This document shows, one piece after another, positions 60,850 through 64,000 of a stretch of DNA of 64,000 bases. Numbering within the stretch: position 1 is the stretch's first letter; every line of letters begins with the position of its first letter. The DNA is from Geobacter sp. GTDB lineage: Bacteria > Desulfobacterota > Desulfuromonadia > Geobacterales > DSM-12255. Both the position numbers and the translations under genes were made by a program. The notes under the pieces were generated by a model that was not told the DNA's origin, searched no databases, and saw only the letters and a program-made list of their open reading frames with translations. The DNA is taken from positions 248,001-312,000 of the forward strand of contig WKKR01000003.1 in NCBI GenBank assembly GCA_009684525.1. Direction: 5' to 3'.

Positions 60850-61680
60850 ATGCGGCCCCTGCTGGTACTGGTGCTGGTGGCGCTTTTCGGGACTCCTGTG
60901 CCCTGCGGCGCGGCAGAAGTGCGCCCCCTCTATCCGCGCCGGATCGTGTCGCTCGCCCCGGCAGTGACGGAGATCCTCTTCGAGCTCGGCCTGGGGGGGC
61001 GGGTGGTGGGGGTGACCAGCCTCTGCGACCGGCCGGCGGAGGCGCGCAGGAGGCCGACGGTGGGGGGGATGGCGAATCCCTCCATGGAGGCGATCGTTGC
61101 CCTCCGACCGGACCTGGTGGTCATGACCAGGGACGGCAACCCGAAGGAGATCGCTCAGCGGCTGACGGCGCTCGGGATCGCCACCCATGTCTTTACGGCG
61201 GCCCGGCTGGCGGATCTTCCGGCCGGCATAAGGAGGATGGGGCGCGCACTCGGCGCCGAAAGGGCTGCCGGGCGGCTGGCTGCCAATCTGCAGGCAGCTG
61301 CGGCAGCCGCTGTTCCCCCTGCAGGCAGGAGGAGGCGGGCGCTGTTCGTGGTCTGGCCCGATCCGCTTTTGGCCGCCGGGTCGGGCACCATCATCGACGA
61401 CGCCATGCAGTTGAGCGGGTTCTCCAACATTGCCGCCGACGCCAGAGGCACCTATCCCCGACTCTCCCTGGAGACGGTCCTGGAGCGGCAGCCGGAGGTG
61501 ATCATCGTCGGCGCTGCTGGTGGCATGCAGGTGCCGCTCAAGGAGATGCTCCACCGGTTACGGATGCTCGATGCAGTGCAACGGGGGCGGGTCTGCACGG
61601 TTGGCGATGCCCTCTACCGACCCGGACCGCGGGTTGTCGAGGGGATTGCGGAGCTGCGCCGCTGCGGGGCACTGCCGTGA
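60850..61680 (+). CDS. btuF: Cobalamin ABC transporter substrate-binding protein
   Basis: Periplasmic binding protein of 276 residues: signal peptide to about residue 22, then RRIVSLAPAVTEILFELGLGGRVVGVT and two lobes joined by a long helix, the class III fold of BtuF. It directly abuts the btuB stop and overlaps btuC, so the four genes form one unit. It would take corrinoid from BtuB and deliver it to BtuCD. Confidence 0.88.
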   Translation: MRPLLVLVLVALFGTPVPCGAAEVRPLYPRRIVSLAPAVTEILFELGLGGRVVGVTSLCDRPAEARRRPTVGGMANPSMEAIVALRPDLVVMTRDGNPKEIAQRLTALGIATHVFTAARLADLPAGIRRMGRALGAERAAGRLAANLQAAAAAAVPPAGRRRRALFVVWPDPLLAAGSGTIIDDAMQLSGFSNIAADARGTYPRLSLETVLERQPEVIIVGAAGGMQVPLKEMLHRLRMLDAVQRGRVCTVGDALYRPGPRVVEGIAELRRCGALP

Positions 61681-62651
61681 CGCCGGGAGGGGGAAGAAAG
61701 CGGCTGGCGCTGCCGGTGCTGGTCGCCGTGTCGTTGCTGGTGGTGGCGGTGGCGGTTGTCAGCGGCCCCAGGCTGCTCAACCCCTTTGTCATGGATGGGG
61801 AGACCTGCCGGATGCTCCTGGCGATACGCCTCCCCCGGATCGCCGTGGCGCTGCTGATGGGAGGGGCGCTTGGGGCGTCGGGTGTTGTCCTGCAGGGGGT
61901 CATCCGGAATCCGCTTGCAGACCCCTATGTGCTGGGGATCTCCAGCGGTGCGTCCCTGAGCGCCGCTCTCGGCATGCTCCTGCCGTTCGATGCCCTGCCG
62001 CTGCAGGTCCCGGCCCTGGCATTCGCCGGCGCCCTTGCTACCGGGGCCATGGTCGGAATGCTCGGCTCCGGCCGGGGTGGAGTGCTGCAGGAACGGCTGC
62101 TGCTGGCCGGGGTAGGGGTCGGCTTCTTTCTCTCGGCCGTGCTGATGCTGGTACTGGCGCTCTGCCGGGACGACGGACTCAGGCGGGCCTTTCTCTGGAT
62201 GTCGGGAGACCTGGCCGCTGCCGACTGGGGACGGATCCCCGCCGGAGCAGCCATTGTCCTTGCCGGGCTGGTGCTGGCCCTGGCACGGGGGGAGGCGCTG
62301 AATGCCCTGGCGCTCGGGGACGACATCGCCCACGGACTCGGCTTCGATCCGGGGCGGGAACGCAGGTGGCTCTTTGCCGCTGCCGCGCTGATGACGGCCG
62401 CCTCGGTCTCCCTGGGGGGGCCGGTCGGCTTCATCGGGCTGGTGGTGCCCCATCTGGTCCGGCGCTCCGTCGGATCTGTCGCGTCGCTCCTGCTCCCGCT
62501 CTCGGCGCTGGTCGGAGGGGCGCTGCTCTGCTCTGCCGACACGGTGGGCAGATGTGCGGCAGCCCCGGAAGAAGTGCCGGCCGGGGTGGTTGCCGCCCTC
62601 ATCGGCTCCCCGTATTTTCTCTATCGCCTGTTCCGGGAACGGGGGCGTTGA
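61677..62651 (+). CDS. btuC: Cobalamin ABC transporter permease
   Basis: FecCD/BtuC-type permease of 324 residues with about ten helices; RLPRIAVALLMGGALGASGVVLQGVIRNPLADP and GFIGLVVPHLVRR are family signatures. GTG start overlapping the btuF stop (GTGA). It forms the membrane channel of the corrinoid importer. Confidence 0.92.
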   Translation: MTPGGGRKRLALPVLVAVSLLVVAVAVVSGPRLLNPFVMDGETCRMLLAIRLPRIAVALLMGGALGASGVVLQGVIRNPLADPYVLGISSGASLSAALGMLLPFDALPLQVPALAFAGALATGAMVGMLGSGRGGVLQERLLLAGVGVGFFLSAVLMLVLALCRDDGLRRAFLWMSGDLAAADWGRIPAGAAIVLAGLVLALARGEALNALALGDDIAHGLGFDPGRERRWLFAAAALMTAASVSLGGPVGFIGLVVPHLVRRSVGSVASLLLPLSALVGGALLCSADTVGRCAAAPEEVPAGVVAALIGSPYFLYRLFRERGR

Positions 62652-63434
62652 ATGGGACATGAGAACGAAAGCCCGCTGCTGCTCGATCTTTCGGGGGTCT
62701 CCTTTTCCTACGGCCGCACCTCATGCATCAGGGACTGTTCCCTGGAGATCCGTGCCGAGGAGCTGGTCGGGCTGATCGGGCCGAACGGCTCGGGCAAATC
62801 GACGCTGCTCAGGCTTGCCGCCGGAATACTCCGACCCGCTGCCGGCAGGGTGCTGGTCGCCGGCGAGGCGATCGTCACCTGCCCCGGCTGGAAACGTGCG
62901 GGGCTGGTGGCCTTCCTGCCGCAGCTGCTCGATATGGATGCCCCGTTCCGAGTGGGTGAGCTGGTGGGGATGGGGAGGGCTGTCAGACGGGGTGGGCCGG
63001 GAAGCGGCCTCGATGAGGCGCTGGCGATCACCGGCCTTGCGGATCGCCGCGATGCCTTCCTCTGCGAGCTGAGTGGCGGGGAGCGGCGGCGGGCGTACAT
63101 TGCCATGACCCTGGTCCAGGGATCGCGGCTGCTCCTGCTGGACGAGCCGCTAGCCAATCTCGACCTCAGGTATCAGCTGGAATGCCTCCGGCTGCTTCGG
63201 GAGATCAGCCGGGAGCGCGGGGTTTCCCTGTTCGTCTCGTTGCACGATCTCTGGATCGCGACGCTCATGGACCGACTGGTGATGCTGTCGGATGGGGAGC
63301 TGCTCGCGGCGGGGAGGCCGGCAGAGGTGCTGGCCCTGCCGGCGGTCCGGCAGGCCTTTGACCCGGATGACGCCATCGACTGGGATGCGAGCGTCGGCAG
63401 CGGTTTCCGGCCGCAGGGGGAAAAGGGAGCGTGA
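62652..63434 (+). CDS. btuD: Cobalamin ABC transporter ATPase
   Basis: ABC ATPase of 260 residues: Walker A GPNGSGKST, signature LSGGERRR, Walker B LLLLDEPLANLD and switch His in SLHD. It starts right after the btuC stop and powers corrinoid import. Last gene of the operon, followed by a large hairpin. Confidence 0.92.
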   Translation: MGHENESPLLLDLSGVSFSYGRTSCIRDCSLEIRAEELVGLIGPNGSGKSTLLRLAAGILRPAAGRVLVAGEAIVTCPGWKRAGLVAFLPQLLDMDAPFRVGELVGMGRAVRRGGPGSGLDEALAITGLADRRDAFLCELSGGERRRAYIAMTLVQGSRLLLLDEPLANLDLRYQLECLRLLREISRERGVSLFVSLHDLWIATLMDRLVMLSDGELLAAGRPAEVLALPAVRQAFDPDDAIDWDASVGSGFRPQGEKGA

Positions 63435-63440
63435 GCAGAT

Positions 63441-63485
63441 AACGCTAACGCCCGTCAGAACCGGGTCCGGACGGGCGTTAGCGTT
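63441..63485. terminator. Large hairpin after btuD
   Basis: Sixteen perfect base pairs, AACGCTAACGCCCGTC with GACGGGCGTTAGCGTT, loop of 13; no U-tract, so it may stop transcription poorly but protect the mRNA 3' end. It lies between convergent genes. Confidence 0.6.
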
Positions 63486-63505
63486 GCAGGGGTGGGGGCC
63501 GGGCG

Positions 63506-64000
63506 TCAGTTGACCGGCAGTTCCTTGATCTGTGTCGGCGGCGCAATGTTCAGCGGCTGCTCCTGGGTCACGTCCGGGATGGTGGTTTGGGGGGCTGCCT
63601 TAGGCTGGACCGGCGCCACGGGCTGGGACTGGGCGGGCGTGGGCTGCGTTGCCACCGGCTTGAACTCCATGGTCTCCAATGTCGGGGCGGCCTTCTCCCT
63701 CTCCTTCAGGCCGAACCAGTTGAATTCGGGGCGCTGCAGCGACACCATGTCGTCAAAGGCGGCATTGTACAGCTCAGATACCTTGACGTTGTCCCGGACA
63801 CTGGATTTTTCGCTCTTGTCGAATGAGCGACCGATCCCCGGAATGGTCTTGAATTTAACCTCCACCTTGTCCGTGGCATTGGCACGGGCCTCGTCGAAAT
63901 CCGGGTACTGCAGCGCGAAGAAGGAGGGGGGTGAGATCCGCCGCTGCTTGAAGTTGGGATATTCCCAGAGGATGTTCCCCTCGGCATCCAGGACCTGTCC
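63506..64000 (-). CDS. Unknown protein, C-terminal part (5' end beyond window)
   Basis: The reverse strand is open from the window edge to a stop at 63506, giving 164 residues: a polar region (VLDAEGNILWEYPNFKQRR, later PGIGRSFDKSEKSS) and a Pro/Gln-rich tail (QPTPAQSQPVAPVQPKAAPQ). The amino end is not in the window, so no signal peptide or domain can be judged. The low-complexity tail suggests an exported or envelope-linked protein. Not recognised. Confidence 0.65.
   Translation of the reverse strand, partial: GQVLDAEGNILWEYPNFKQRRISPPSFFALQYPDFDEARANATDKVEVKFKTIPGIGRSFDKSEKSSVRDNVKVSELYNAAFDDMVSLQRPEFNWFGLKEREKAAPTLETMEFKPVATQPTPAQSQPVAPVQPKAAPQTTIPDVTQEQPLNIAPPTQIKELPVN

Noticed and set aside
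1-64000. CRISPR arrays or rRNA genes
   Set aside because: No regularly spaced repeats and no rRNA-like sequence were seen anywhere in the window.

Overview
The window reads as chromosome of a Geobacter-type (Geobacterales) bacterium: GC-rich coding DNA, an ImcH-like multiheme inner-membrane cytochrome beside a CbcSTU-like quinone/cytochrome complex, a Hya-type [NiFe] hydrogenase operon, many two-component, PilZ and GGDEF proteins, and a split-P (GcvPA/GcvPB) glycine cleavage system. The species cannot be fixed from sequence alone. No rRNA and no CRISPR were seen; there is one tRNA.

Layout. 1-2000: archease and rtcB (RNA repair), reverse strand. 2240-16470: signalling block: a 19-residue peptide unit, a CHASE/PAS sensor kinase with two NarL-type regulators, a chemoreceptor, a Cys-rich small protein, a receiver protein, a CHASE4/PAS/GGDEF cyclase, YjbQ, two PilZ proteins, gatC, and a GAF kinase with a single-domain receiver. 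16520-22520: sugar cluster (nucleotidyltransferase/phosphomannomutase-like fusion, GH57 glycosidase, galT). 22590-27030: imcH divergent from cbcSTU-like genes, two routes from menaquinone to periplasmic cytochromes. 27290-33270: class V aminotransferase, zinc-ribbon protein, ferredoxin, then GTP- and ATP-dependent PEP carboxykinases side by side, the first behind a long structured leader. 33530-37560: hydrogenase small and large subunits, cytochrome b and maturation protease. 37640-42750: aminotransferase, SH3 and cupin proteins, VOC protein, thiolase homologue without its Cys, small SAP-like protein. 42890-48920: gcvT-gcvH-gcvPA-gcvPB-lipM/lplA-lipA, so the lipoylated H protein and its lipoylation enzymes share one transcription unit.

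48970-55460 is an accessory island: a 5'-truncated Rhs core with an AT-rich tip, a small membrane protein, an IS1182-like transposase, a second orphan Rhs tip overlapping a membrane protein (toxin/immunity layout), a RAYT (REP-associated transposase) bounded by inverted repeats, a second 5'-truncated lipA, and an antitoxin gene whose ParE-like partner is broken. About 770 bp of lipA and its 3' flank occurs at both ends of the island as a diverged direct repeat.

55980-63490: metal/cobalamin uptake (cbiM; tRNA-Lys, a cobalamin riboswitch and btuBFCD) with hldD between. A partial unknown gene runs off the right end.

The most rewarding observations are the peptide unit at 2240, the Cys-rich protein at 9071, the pckG leader at 29140-29619, the apparent CTG start of the hydrogenase protease, the Rhs-tip/RAYT/lipA-duplication island, and the tRNA-Lys joined to the cobalamin riboswitch leader. 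All functions are inferred from sequence patterns; no database search was run.
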